Below, in pieces: positions 42,681 through 53,838 of a DNA stretch of 64,000 bases. The stretch's first letter is position 1; each line of letters begins with the position of its first letter. Source of the stretch: Adiantum capillus-veneris. Its lineage: Eukaryota; Streptophyta; Polypodiopsida; Polypodiales; Pteridaceae. The notes beneath the pieces are model-generated. The model was not told the origin of the DNA. It worked only from the letters and a program-made list of their open reading frames with translations, and did no database searches. A program made the position numbers and the translations under genes. Location: positions 64,258,248-64,322,247 of the forward strand of contig CM043944.1 of NCBI GenBank assembly GCA_014529385.2, given 5' to 3'.

Positions 42681-43488
42681 ATGCCAAGTGTCATGCCTCC
42701 TCTAGCTCCGTTCGAGAAATCGGTATTACGTAATCAAGGTAAACAGAGGCCATCTGTACAAGGAAGTCAAGTTGTGGATAGCCTACCACCCAACAAGAAG
42801 ATACCAAAGGACAATGATCCCAATTGGGAGGATCTTGTCCCAAAGAAGAATCGGGTTTCAATGAGGAATGCTCAAAAACAAAAAAAAAACTCTTTGAACA
42901 AGGAGCATCTATAAGTTTCGTTGATGAGACTGAGGAAGAACTGCCTACGAGAGTAGATATGGCCAAATATGCCTCCTCTGAGACGCTGAAATCTGGCTTC
43001 AATGATGACATAGATGAAGATGAACGCATTGATGATGAGGATAGTGATGAAGAGCATGGTCTCTTCACCATCATGGACAAGTCTACTCTAAAGTGGGACC
43101 TACTCGATGAGACCACCCGTCGTTTGGAGGTATGTGACTGCATGTTTGGCCTTGTAAACCATTCAGCTTGTTTTCTCTATCCACCAACAAGTTTCTCCTA
43201 TCAAATGTTTCAAGAGAGATTTATTTACCTCTTGTGCCACTCTATTGATTGTTACCACACCTAGCAGTTCGACCAATTCTAGATAGAGTCAACAATTTGG
43301 CCCTAGAGTTCTCTCAAAATGGATGCATGCCCCACATATCACAATCTTTAGTGTGCTTAAGGACGCCAATAGGAGAGCCAACCAATGTGACCAATGATAT
43401 TACCTGCCATTGGGACCTTATATGGGTTAGCTTGAATAAAAAATTTGAGCAACAACTCCAGAATGCTGGCTCGTCGGCGCAAACTTAA
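42681..43488 (+). pseudogene. Unrecognised coding remnant with an acidic segment
   Basis: Two overlapping frames look like one broken gene. 42681-42914 reads MPSVMPPLAPFEKSV and continues to a poly-A run near 42880. There a frame change leads into 42880-43264, with SISFVDETEEELPTRVDM, an acidic stretch DDIDEDERIDDEDSDEE and LDETTRRLEVCDCMFGL. A third open piece is at 43249-43488 (LALEFSQNGCMPH, CHWDLIWVSLNKKFEQQLQ). I do not recognise the family; a retroelement gag or a transposase relic are both possible. The chromovirus at 44069 inserted downstream of it. Confidence 0.35.
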
Positions 43489-44068
43489 GCGGAAAAATTC
43501 TTTACACGTGTGATAACAACCATCGTTTGAGAGCATGTAACGAGGAGGTTGATCAAGTTATTGAGAGATTTATTTTGTCCTTTTGTGTTGTTTAGATGCT
43601 CTTTGCTAACCACAATCTTTCGGTTAATCCCACAAAAATGCACCTTTCTGAGCAATGGGACCATCTAGCATGGGCACAGTACTACAAGGACTTGAGGAGG
43701 AAGTTCCAAGACGGCTTCACACAGAACTTGAGGAAGAGAGCATTAAACATATTGGCTTGCATCAATGTTGGTAAAATGTGCCAATTATTGTCCTCTTGTA
43801 ACTCTTGTATCCGATAAGATGGACATTCTTTGAGGATACTCTTCTTGTTTTTTTAAAGAATGTCCATGTCTTTTTGAAGTCCAAATACACAAAGACACTA
43901 CAAGGTGTGTTGAACCGATGAGTAGAGCTCACGGTAGAAGATCTCACATATGAGTATCACGATGCATTTTATAGTACCAACAAGAAGAGCCAAAAGAGCA
44001 CCCAAAGGGCAGTTGCCATAGCCAATCCATCACTAGGAGAGGAATGGTGTACGTAAGCTTTGGGTTAG
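43489..44068. other. No recognised gene; target of chromovirus copy 2
   Basis: Possible continuation of the preceding remnant in broken frames. Its last five bases, GTTAG (44064-44068), recur at 50465-50469 as the target duplication. Confidence 0.4.
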
Positions 44069-44221
44069 TGTCAGGACACCGGCAAGGCCGGACTAGACAA
44101 GGCAGGGCCGGGCTAGGCGGTGTGGAACGGGGAGTCCAACTAGGGCAAAGAGCCAGGGGACTGCCTATATAAAGGGTGGTTGGGTGGTGGACTCTCAGGC
44201 TCTAGTCACCCCTGTCTTACA
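44069..44221 (+). repeat. 5' LTR, chromovirus copy 2
   Basis: 153 bp, TGTCAGGACACC...CTGTCTTACA, with TATA box CTATATAAAGG at about 44165. It is followed by a damaged primer site, TTGATATCAGATC (44222-44234). Confidence 0.93.
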
Positions 44222-44234
44222 TTGATATCAGATC

Positions 44235-45051
44235 ATGGTCTATTTTGGGCAAGAGTGCGTGGAGCCACTGAGGGATTTTTCCATGTCATCTCCTTGAGGG
44301 CGTGAAGAGCCGCATGCTAAGGGAGGAGCCGAAAACACACAGCATGTGCAGAGCTGCTTGGCCGGGGAGGGAGAGACTCTCGACCTCCGCCATATTGTGT
44401 GTGGCCCGGCTTGGCGGACTCGCGCTTCGGACAAGGAGGAGATTCTGCCATCGTGAAGTGACACCCGAGCAGCAACACACGAGCATCTCTCTCTCCCCCT
44501 CGCTCTCGCAGCACTGTGTGGTTGCCATGGTCGACTGCAGTGCTTCAATTTCACACTTAAAGCGCCCTAAGGCCTTTGGCCTTGGGCAATTTCCTCAAAA
44601 AACTCAAGCAAGGGTGCATGCCCACCCGGGCACACACCCCGTACACGGGATTTGAGACCGGTTGTCGGCCAAGATTCGACATAAGCATCGGCAAGGGGCA
44701 CGAAGTTCTTCAGTAAGCCGTCACTTCTTGGCAAACTGTCAGAATTTCAGAAATTGCAAAAATTGGTAGCGGTTAAATTTCGACGGATTTGAAATTTTCG
44801 AACAAGTATCTATTCGAACAAGTATCTATTAAGTCGTCTACAACGTTTCAAAGTGAACAATTACATCTTAGGCAGTATAAGTTTTATCGGCATCTTCAAG
44901 ACTAATTAATTCAACTATCAAGAGCTCGTGAAATTCCATATACGGCGGACTACTCTCGATTTTGACGGAGTTAGCACGGCTACTATACTTTGCGAGTGAT
45001 CTCAATATCAGGTATTTTCTCTGAATACTTCTTTCACCGCACTGTGTAGCC
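44235..45051 (+). other. Leader of chromovirus copy 2
   Basis: About 820 bp homologous to 17236-18018 of copy 1. Short frames here are not conserved between the copies and are not genes. Confidence 0.7.
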
Positions 45052-46100
45052 ATGGAGTCGAATATCAATATGACATTCAATTTTGAGCAAAGTACTCCTG
45101 ATCCTACCAATGATGGCCCGCGGCCGGATCCTCTCAAGGAGAGTACCCGCGACGCTATGGCAGGAAAAGATACTTATGAATTGCTCGATATTCAAGAATT
45201 TCGTGCACTTCAAACACGCATGGCAGTCATGGATGAAAATTTTAAAGCTTTAAATGAAAATTTCATCAAACTATCCACATTAGTAATTCAATTAATGCAT
45301 CAACAGTCTAAGAGTCCTGCTGACAACAACATGTATGAGCACATTGACACACAAGGGCAAGGCCCAACTACTGATACATTGCATACTCTCACTGCCAAAG
45401 AGGTGGATGACTTGTTAAAGAACTTTAAACCACCAGTCTTTAAGGGAGAAGACCGAGACTGCAATAAGGATGTAGTGAATATCTTTCTCAGCAAGTGGGA
45501 TGGAATTCAAGCCTTACGGCGTATTCTGGATGCAGTCAGAGCTCTGTAGATGAGCTTAACTCTGGAAGGCAAGGCCTACAAATGGTGGATGTCTCTTAAC
45601 GAGAAGAACATCATACCACAGAGTTGGGCATGTTTTCAAGCCATGTCTAGCAAGGAATTTTTTCCTACAAACGAGGCCGATCGAAATTGGACGGCTCACT
45701 AATGGGAAGTTATCCTCAAGCTGGAAGGCTTGGATACCTTTCAACAAGTACAAGGGTTCATACGAGGTCTGACACCCGAGCCTAAGAAGTATGTCAAGAT
45801 GGCAAGACCCTAAGACACTTGAGGAGGCCATAGTGAAAGCACATATTCATGATGATCTTGATGAGAAGAAAACAAATAATAGTCACGTGCCTGCTAGCAT
45901 ACATGGTAATACACGCACTCAGTATGGGCACAATAAAAGAAAATTTCTAGTTGCTAATTCAGATGCATCTAAAAAACCCAAGGGGTCGAGGGGTCTTGAT
46001 AAAGCCAAGAAAGAAAATTTATGTTTTCAATGTTTAGGAAGAGGTCATGGCAAAAAGGATTGTCCCAAGGGGAAATGTGCTGCTCAAGGGAAGGAGAAAG
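45052..46100 (+). pseudogene. Chromovirus gag, copy 2
   Basis: An open frame from 45052 (MESNINMTFNFEQS) to TAG at 45547-45549: 165 codons with ALNENFIKLSTLVIQLMHQQ (coiled-coil-like) and EVDDLLKNFKPPVFKGEDRD. The TAG is at the same codon as in copy 1. Beyond it the core is partly deleted and frame-shifted (45556-45790); it resumes at 45791 and reaches the knuckle CFQCLGRGHGKKDC near 46022-46065. Confidence 0.88.
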
Positions 46101-48360
46101 CAGTGCACACGGTGCAACTGCTTCCTCTTGAGTTTTCCTCAAGATTATCTATAGTGGAAGTAACACACACTGAGGTGGTGCATGAATGCTGTCTCACAGC
46201 TTCCATGTGGCAACCAACCTTTGGACCACTTGAGTTAGTATGTATGCATGGATATCTGCAAGGTCACAAGGTGTGCATCTTGGTAGATGACGGTGCTACT
46301 CACAATTTCATCAATTACGGATTGGTGAAAAAGCTCAACATTAGGCAAAATTTGGACTCACAAAGGGGCCCTATAAGGAGTTTGACTTTACCTCTCTCTA
46401 CCAAAACGGGCGCATGGATAAATTTTTGCAAACAAACTCCAAAGTGGGCGGAGGTTTGACAGTTAGAATGTCCTCTTCAAGCTCTATCTACTGATATATA
46501 GCACGCCATGAGATTCTTCAGATTTTAGAAGATTCTTTTTTTGATTCACCTATGATAAATTTTTGCAAACAAACTCCAAAGTTGGCGGAGGTTTGACAGT
46601 TAGAATGTCCTCTTCAAGCTCCATCTACTGATATATAGCACGCCATGAGATTCCTCATATTTTAGAAGATTCTTTTTTTTATTCACCTATGATGTGACAA
46701 CTCTGTCGGAATCTATTATAGGTGAATCAGAAAAAGAATCTTCTAAAACCTGAGGAATCTCATGGCGTGCTATATATCAGTAGATAGAGCTTGAAGAGGA
46801 AATTCTAAGTGTCAAACCTCCGCAAACTTTGGAGTTTGTTTGCAAAACTTTATCCATGCGTCCGTTTTGGTAGAGAGAAGTAAAGTCAAACTCCTTAAAG
46901 GGCCCCTTTGTGAGTCCAAATTTTGCCTAATGACTACCTCAAACTCCGAGTACCCACCGCTACAAGGTAACAATGATGAATGGACATGATACTGAAATCT
47001 GGGATACTCAATGCCGAGCTGTTCTATTGGAAGTACAAGGGTACTCTACTTGTTTGGATTTTCAGGTTATGAACATGGAAAGGGCTGATGTGGTTCTTGG
47101 TAGGGAGTGGTTGCATAGCTTAGGACCATCATTGAAGCGTAGCTATGAGCACAATAGCTTGGTATTTGAATCCCATGGGGCACATGTTTTGTTGTTAGGA
47201 GAAAAATATATACCTTCATCCTGATTAGTATCGTTGAGCTTATGCAGCTCGTTTCTGATAATGAAATAGATCAGGTTTTCTTGTGTTACTCACTGTCTCA
47301 TTTTCTGTCTAACATTGATTCTGTTGAACATTCCTCAACGCCGCATGCTTCTCTCTCCTCTATTCCACCAATTTCTAATTCTAAACAAGCAAACATTGCT
47401 AGTCAATTACAAAAATTATTAAAGGAATTTCAAGATGTATTTCCTAATGATATTCCATCAGGATTACCGTCGACATGATCAGTACAACATAGAATTGATG
47501 TGGCTATAGGCTATAAACCTGTTAGTAAACCACCTTACCGTATGAGTTATTCAGAGGCTGATGAGATGAAACGTCAGCTTGCTAACTACCTTAGCAATGG
47601 GTTTATACAACCCAGTTCTTCACCATGGGATTCACCTATCCTTTTAGTGAAGAAAAAGGACGGAAGTATGCGCATGTGCGTAGACTACCGGGGCTTAAAT
47701 GCGGTTACATTTAAGAATAAATACCCATTGCCAAGAGTAGATGAGTTATTTGATAAGCTAACTCATGCTCGCATTTTTATGAAAATCGACTTGCGGTCAG
47801 GATATTACCTAGTCCGTATTCGGCTTGCCGATATACCTAAGACTGCATTCCGAACATGGTTCAGACACTACGAGTTTTTGGTGATGCCCTTTGGGTTAAC
47901 AATGCGCTTGCAACATTCATGACACTTATGGATAGTGTCTTGAAGCCATATTTGGGCAAATTTGTCATTGTTTTCCTCGATGACATCCTAGTCTATAGTG
48001 CTTCTAAAGAAGAACACTTACAACATCTCAGGCAAGTGTTTGAGTTGCTACGTACAAACAAGTTATATGCCAAGGAATCTAAAGATGAAATTCATTATTT
48101 AGGGCATGTTATTTCAACTCACGGCCTATACATGGATCAATCCAAAGTGGATACCATCAAGAAATGGCCTCCTCCTAAAAATCGAGAAGAATTACATATA
48201 TTTTTAGGATTTGCAGGTTTTTATCGAAGGTTCGTTAAAAACTATGCTCAAATTGCTATTCCTATGACGGATCAACTAAAAGGCAAAGGAAAAGCTTTCA
48301 GTGGGGATCCGCTCAACAGCACAGTTTCGATACGCTCAAGGATGCATTAGCTACAGTTCC
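46101..48360 (+). pseudogene. Chromovirus protease and RT, copy 2
   Basis: Protease shows ILVDDGATHNFI near 46280 and is then split by the foldback insertion at 46339-46932. The same frame resumes after it (46973, MMNGHDTEIWDTQ). [45 protein letters not shown] (Y in place of H), FLVMPFGLT, then a one-base shift and FLDDILVYS. After it comes [14 protein letters not shown]; ten residues before this are deleted relative to copy 1. Stops at about 47222 and 47476. Confidence 0.9.
46339..46932. mobile_element. 594-bp foldback (long inverted repeat) element
   Basis: Begins CATTAGGCAAAATTTGG and ends with its complement. Inverted arms of roughly 210-220 bp match along their length, with a short unpaired centre (about 46692-46712, CAACTCTGTCGGAATC). 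The left arm's inner part (about 46418-46553) is tandemly duplicated (46554-46690). Copy 1 of the host element lacks the insertion: left flank GCTCAA plus right flank ACTACCTC rebuild its sequence (one base differs) with no duplicated bases. No coding capacity. It resembles a Mutator-type MITE or foldback element, but no 8-10-bp target duplication is present. Confidence 0.85.
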
Positions 48361-50299
48361 TATACTGGCTATTGTAGATCCTTTGAAACCATTCGTTTTT
48401 GAAACGGATGCCAGTGATCATGCTATTGGAGCAGTCCTGTTACAAGACGGACGATCGATTGCATTTGAAAGTAAGAAGCTTGATGCAACTCAACAAAACT
48501 ATTTTGCTTACAAACGCGAACTCTATGCAATAGTATCTGCCTTAAAACCATGGCGGAATTATCTGTATGGTGCTCAGTTTGAGATTGTGTTTGACCATTA
48601 AAGCATCAAATGGTTTACACAATAAACAGATTTAAAGGGTCGAAAAGCCAGGTGGGCGAGAATCCTTTAGGAATATGACGCCAAGCTAAGGTGTCGCAAA
48701 GGCCAATACAATGTAGTGGCAGACGCTCTAAGTCGAATGCCGGAGATGAATTCGCTTTTGTTCACGGAACTTCGTAGTGAATTTTTAGATTCTCTCAAGG
48801 GAAAATATGAGCATGATGAAGCATATTCCACAATGTGGAGCCATGTTCAAAAGAGGGATCCTTCTCACTCCAATGACAATAGTGTACAATTAACCTCCAC
48901 ACCTAGTTCTCCTTTATCAAGTGATGAACTATAGCGATGGAAGCATTTTACCATCGACAATGGATACCTACTTCACAAAGGGAGAGTTTGTGTACTGACG
49001 GACACAGACATTCAGCGCCAAATTCTTTATGAATGTCATGATAGTCCAAGTGCAGGGCACCCGGGGATTAGAAAAATGTATGCTCTCATAAGACAACAGT
49101 TTCACTGGCCAGGTCTACATGTCTTTGTTCAAGCTTATTTCTTGCACTACCAAAAATGTCCGGTTAACAAGGCAGAGCACCTGAAAGCAGGAGGACTCTT
49201 ACATCCTTTGGAGATTCCCAATGGAAAATGGGAAAGTATCTCTATGGATTTTATTGTAGGTTTACCAACCACTATATGAGGTCATCACTAGTATGGGTGG
49301 TCATAGACAGGTTGACTAAACTATGTAAGTTTATTCCGACCAAATGAACGGTTAAGACACCGAACTAGCCAAATTATTTTTGGACAATCTATACAAATTA
49401 TATGGGTTTCCAAGTAACATTGTTAGTGACAGTGATCCCAAGTTTAACAGCCTCTTTTGGAGAGCTGTATTTAAACGATTGGGTACACAACTAAACCTCA
49501 ATACAGCTGATCATCCAGAAACAGATGGTCAAACGGAACAAGTTAACCAGGTGCTAAAGGATATGCTAAGAGCATACGTCAGCAAAAAATAGTCAGATTG
49601 GGAAGAATACTTACCTATTCTCGAGTTTGCCTACAATAGTGCTAAGCATGTCACAACAGCTTTTAATCCTTTCATGCTCATGTACGGGTTTCAACCTAGG
49701 TCAGCAGTTATGGTGGGGTTGGCAACCGAAAAACTCCAACAGGTTAAGGATTTTCTCCAAGACCACATGGATATGCTAAAACTTGCTCGTCAGAATGTCC
49801 GGCAAGCACAGGATCGGTATAAGAAATACGCTGATGAGAAACGTCGGCAAGTTACCTTCGAAGAAGGGGAGGAAGTATTTTTACGTGTGCCAGAACATTC
49901 AGAAAGTCTGAAAACTGGACCGATGCCTAAATTATCTCCCCGATATTGTGGGCCTTTCAAAATACTCAAGCGAGTAGGTGATCGTGCCTACAAACTATTA
50001 CTACCTTCACATTCTCGCATTCATCCGGTGTTTCATGTAAGCCGTCTACGTAAGCGGTTACATGGGGATGACAATGTCATTGACCAACAGGTTTTGGTTG
50101 ATTATATTGAACCTCCTACCTTACTGCATGAACATGAACGTGTTCTTGATTATCCTGAGTTGCGTACACATCATCACGTACGTCAACAAGCCTTAATCAA
50201 GTGGAAAGACCGACCTAAAGAAGGTGCCACTTGGGAAAACATTAGTGTTCTTAAGAAGAAGTTTCCCACTTTTGTTTTCGAAGACGAAAACTCTTCCTA
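48361..50299 (+). pseudogene. Chromovirus RNase H, integrase and chromodomain, copy 2
   Basis: RNase H starts FETDASDHAIGAVLLQDG (48383) and is cut by a TAA at 48599-48601. Its end VVADALSRMPEMNS lies near 48716. Integrase: GHPGIRKMYALIRQQFHWPG, then YHQKCPVNKAE-like Cys region with one Cys changed to Tyr (LHYQKC), SMDFIVGLP, SDSDPKFNSLFW, ADHPETDGQ. 49674-50300 is a clean 208-codon block holding the integrase C-terminus (RVPEHSESLKTG, SPRYCGPFKILKRVGDRAYKL) and a complete chromodomain (ALIKWKDRPKEGATWENIS). Confidence 0.92.
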
Positions 50300-50308
50300 A
50301 GGGGGGAG
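50299..50308 (+). promoter_or_regulatory. Polypurine tract, chromovirus copy 2
   Basis: AAGGGGGGAG, three bases before the 3' LTR. Confidence 0.85.
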
Positions 50309-50311
50309 TAA

Positions 50312-50464
50312 TGTCAGGACACCAATAAGGCCGGACTAGACAAGGCAGGGCCGGGCTAGGTGGTGTGGAACGGGGAGTCCAACTAGGGCAAAGGGCCAGG
50401 GGCTTGCCTATATAAAGGGTGGTTGGGTGGTGGACTCTCAGGCTCTAGTCACCCCTGTCTTACA
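50312..50464 (+). repeat. 3' LTR, chromovirus copy 2
   Basis: 153 bp, followed by the GTTAG target duplication at 50465-50469. Confidence 0.94.
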
Positions 50465-50469
50465 GTTAG

Positions 50470-51414
50470 TGCTCTTTCACAACTAATGAGCCAAAGTAAA
50501 CCACATCTTCATGATATGTACCATGTCATATCCATTGCACGTTGTTAATGGGTGTAGATTGGACCAAAAGGCCAAAGTGGATCAATGAGAACCTATTGTC
50601 TCTCTATGTTCGCGTACAGCTTGAGTATATGCAAGGAAGGTTGCCAGGTATGCAAATTTGTGTGTTTCATGGATTGCAATATGTTTTCTTTGGTATTTTG
50701 CAAGGTCTTCCACGCATCCGTTTGTAGTAGTGGTATCAAAGCTAATGATACGCTCTTGATAGCAAGAAAAACACCCGATGAAGGATTTACCTTTCAGCAA
50801 CATAGCTCTACACAATTTTGTAGCATAGAGAACTACAACACACTTTTACTTTGTTTTATATAAATTGTTTTTTTATTAAATCTCTCTTGTTAACGATTTA
50901 TATCTTTAGTAATTTTGGGATACATTCAATAGTAATCCTTGTATAATTTTGGACGTTAACAAGCAAACTGAATCGGATGAAAAAAACATGTTATCTTACA
51001 TACTCAGGAAAGCGTAAATATTGTTAGCATAGTCATTGATTTTTGATCATATTGACGTGAAATCCTTTACTATAGTAGAGAGACCAATCCAACTATGGAA
51101 ATTATTTGCTTAAATTTGATATATAGATGTACATGTGTGTGTGTGGAAGAAACATCAGATAAATTACAGCAAAAGGCGAGTAAGAAAGATGAGTGATGCT
51201 TAAAAATCTCAAAGAGGTGGGATGAGGAGTATTAACTCCGTGTAGATTGAAGCTATTGTGTCCTTGACGAGTTTAACCCGTGAGAAACCACCCTAGAAAG
51301 ATTTATATGTTTAGAGGATGGCGGCCATTCATCGATAAGAAGCAGCAACGATGAGTGACTAACGCAGGAGAAGCGGGAAAGGGGCGATGACCACCAAGTG
51401 GCAGCAAACCAAAG

Positions 51415-51415
<1 letters not shown>
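50470..51415. other. No gene seen
   Basis: AT-rich sequence with short open frames only. It resumes the pre-insertion sequence of 43489-44068. Confidence 0.4.

Positions 51416-51496
<81 letters not shown>
51416..51496. repeat. (CT)n microsatellite
   Basis: About 40 CT units. Confidence 0.95.
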
Positions 51497-51498
<2 letters not shown>

Positions 51499-51738
51499 CA
51501 ACTGTCGCACTCCCTTTCTCTCTCTACTGCTGCAATTCCATCATGCTGGCCAATGCCCATTATTGAATTTTCCTTTCTTATTTTTATTTTCCTCTCTGTC
51601 TGGTCAACTATCGACCACACTCTCTTCGGGTGGCCCTACTCTGACGACTGCAACCATGCAAATTGCCTACAATGGCCTAGCATGCACCTTGCCCACTTCA
51701 CACTACCCAGAAACAATTGTCATGTAGCCTAAGCCGAC

Positions 51739-51990
51739 TCTCTCTACCTCTCCGTCTTGCATGGTGGCTCCAACTGATCATGTGGACTAATCGTCCTCAC
51801 CAGCCACAGTAGAGGGCGTCAAACAGACCCCCTTTGTAGTCCAACCCACTCTCTCCCTCTTGCATGGTGGCGCCAACTGATCACGTGCAATAAGAGTCAC
51901 CAGCCATAGTAGAGGACGTCAGACCAACGCCCTCTATAGTCCAACTCACTCTCTCCCTCTTGCATGGCGGCGCCAAGAGATCCTATGGAT
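51739..51990. repeat. Imperfect tandem repeat, unit about 105 bp
   Basis: Three decaying copies sharing CTCTTGCATGGTGGC, CCAACTGATCA, CACCAGCCA and AGTAGAGG-GTC blocks, the last copy partial. No coding potential is apparent. Confidence 0.7.
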
Positions 51991-53320
51991 TTCCCTGCAT
52001 TGCCATGCATGCAACACCCTCTTTTACAGCCCATAGCGAGTGATTGGCAACCACCCCCATCCGCCAACGTTCATCCATGAGCAATGCCCTCCCTTTACCT
52101 GTGGGGTGCTAACACTCCCATGCGCCACTCTCTCACTTTCTCTCCATCTACCTCACATGCGACCTCAAAAGGCCTCCCATTTCAATCCATCGTGTAGAAG
52201 CCCATCTCTCAAACAAGCGAGCCCATGCAGCTCTTATTGTTAGTAGAATTGATCATGAGCGCTCTACTGATGAAGCAAAATACAAGCCTGCAAATGCCAC
52301 ATCAGTAGCGACATCCGCTTGCAGCACACAATCAGAGGAGGAAATGTTGTTGTCATCGACATTGTCGTCATCGCCAGCCTCATCAGCAGCAGCGGGGCTG
52401 TCTTAGAGATAAAGCTTTGCACTACTCAGAATTTGTGGGCATGGTCAACACGGTAGTAAGGGGAATGATGATGATGATTTTAGTATGACATTCTTAGAGT
52501 TTTTGTTTTAGTTTTTACTTTGCTTTATTTTATAGTTAGGAGATATGACGTACCTAAGTAGATAATTGAGTAGATTACTTAATAGAGAGAGATAATTTAC
52601 ACACACAAGAGAATATAGAGTAGAGAGAGAGAGAGAGTACACATGATATATGTGGCTCACCCAATGTGGTCTACGTCCACGAGAAAGCAGCAACTCAATG
52701 GCTTTAGTACTTCAAAACAAGAAGTAGGTTACAAAGGGATTATGCCCTTAATAGAGCTCACACCTTGCTTCAATCTCATCACTTCACACCCACCTTGTTG
52801 CATCAACTTCACACTATGAAATGTGTGTAGAAATGGACTCCTTTTATAGGCCAAAAGGGCTGACCTCTCTCATGAGAGGCAGCCATGTGTAGCCGCCCTT
52901 GTGTAGACAAGTCCAAATCGGACCCTCCAATTTGCCCATGTGTGGCCGCCCTTGAGAAGACAAGTCCTCCTTTGAAATCGTCCACCGGCCATTGGCCATT
53001 GACTACCGGTCAAACGACTGGTCGGTTTTCGACCACTTTCCGAACTCCATCCTGGCATAATATTCTGGCAAAAAGGAATATTCCGGTGGGCGTGAAAATT
53101 TTGGTTTTCGGTGAGTGATTTTATTTTCTAACGAGTTATTTTTCTTTACGCATGATGGCTTCTCCTCATAATGGGGGCCTTACAAATGTGCGTTTTTAAC
53201 ACAAAAAATTACAAGGGGTAAATTAGGCTCCATACTTAACATTTATTTTGTACCCAAACATTGTATCACATCCAACAAGATTGTATCCTTTCAATCTCAG
53301 ATGTAATTCTCACCTTTGAA
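51991..53320. other. No gene seen; possible LTR-like DNA
   Basis: Mixed sequence. At about 52885-52918 and 52937-52969 a 33-bp segment (CATGTGTAGCCGCCCTTG... and CATGTGTGGCCGCCCTTG...) is repeated. No LTR partner or coding frame found. Confidence 0.4.
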
Positions 53321-53367
53321 GGTGTTTAATGTAACATTTCATTTCAATTCTCCCTCTCTCTCCCCAG
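53321..53367 (+). promoter_or_regulatory. Candidate 3' splice site with pyrimidine tract
   Basis: TTCTCCCTCTCTCTCCCCAG ends at 53367: a strong polypyrimidine tract plus AG, directly in front of an 87-codon open stretch. Confidence 0.4.
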
Positions 53368-53631
53368 CAGCTCATTGCTCTCGGCTTACTCTCTTCCAAC
53401 CAGCCTATCAACCTACACGTTGATATTGATGATGATGCCCTGGCTGCATCCATCAAAGCCTCCCTTGCAGGTGCTCCATACAATAATGTGATCCATGCGT
53501 CAACTGTGTTGTCTCTCGTTGCTACCGTGCCTGAGGCCTTGCAAGGACGTCGCCTGCTTCAAATTCCGAAGCTTGTTTTTTGTTTGGCAAATGACACTGG
53601 CCAATGCTTGCCTCTTTATTATAGTAGTTAG
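53368..53631 (+). pseudogene. Exon-like 87-codon open stretch, unknown
   Basis: From the candidate splice acceptor an unbroken frame reads QLIALGLLSSNQPINLHVDI, then DDDALAASIKASLAGAP, LSLVATVPEALQGRRLL, and ends at TAG 53629-53631, five bases before the Tat-like LTR. The composition is protein-like and not low complexity. No family is recognised. It may be a host exon, or part of one whose right side was displaced by the retroelement at 53636. An accidental open frame cannot be excluded. Confidence 0.3.
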
Positions 53632-53635
53632 GCAT

Positions 53636-53805
53636 TGTGAGCGGGATGGAAACACACACAACACCTCTATAATGACCCGACACACACTCTTGGGATGATA
53701 CACACACTCACTATGGGGCACCACTCGGCTTACACAACCCACATGTCCGAGACAAGGAACACACCGATGGAGTGACAGGAGGGAGACTATCCATTTACCC
53801 ACTCT

Positions 53806-53838
<33 letters not shown>

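Larger units (their letters stand above)
44069..50464 (+). mobile_element. Short-LTR chromodomain Ty3/gypsy element, copy 2
   Basis: A 6396-bp plus-strand element with 153-bp LTRs at both ends and a perfect GTTAG target duplication. It is the same family as 17071-22908 and, without its 594-bp foldback insertion, the same size (about 5.8 kb). The LTRs differ at about seven positions by eye (about 5%). The RT box FLDDILVYS is intact here, but the polyprotein is broken at many places. Confidence 0.95.
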
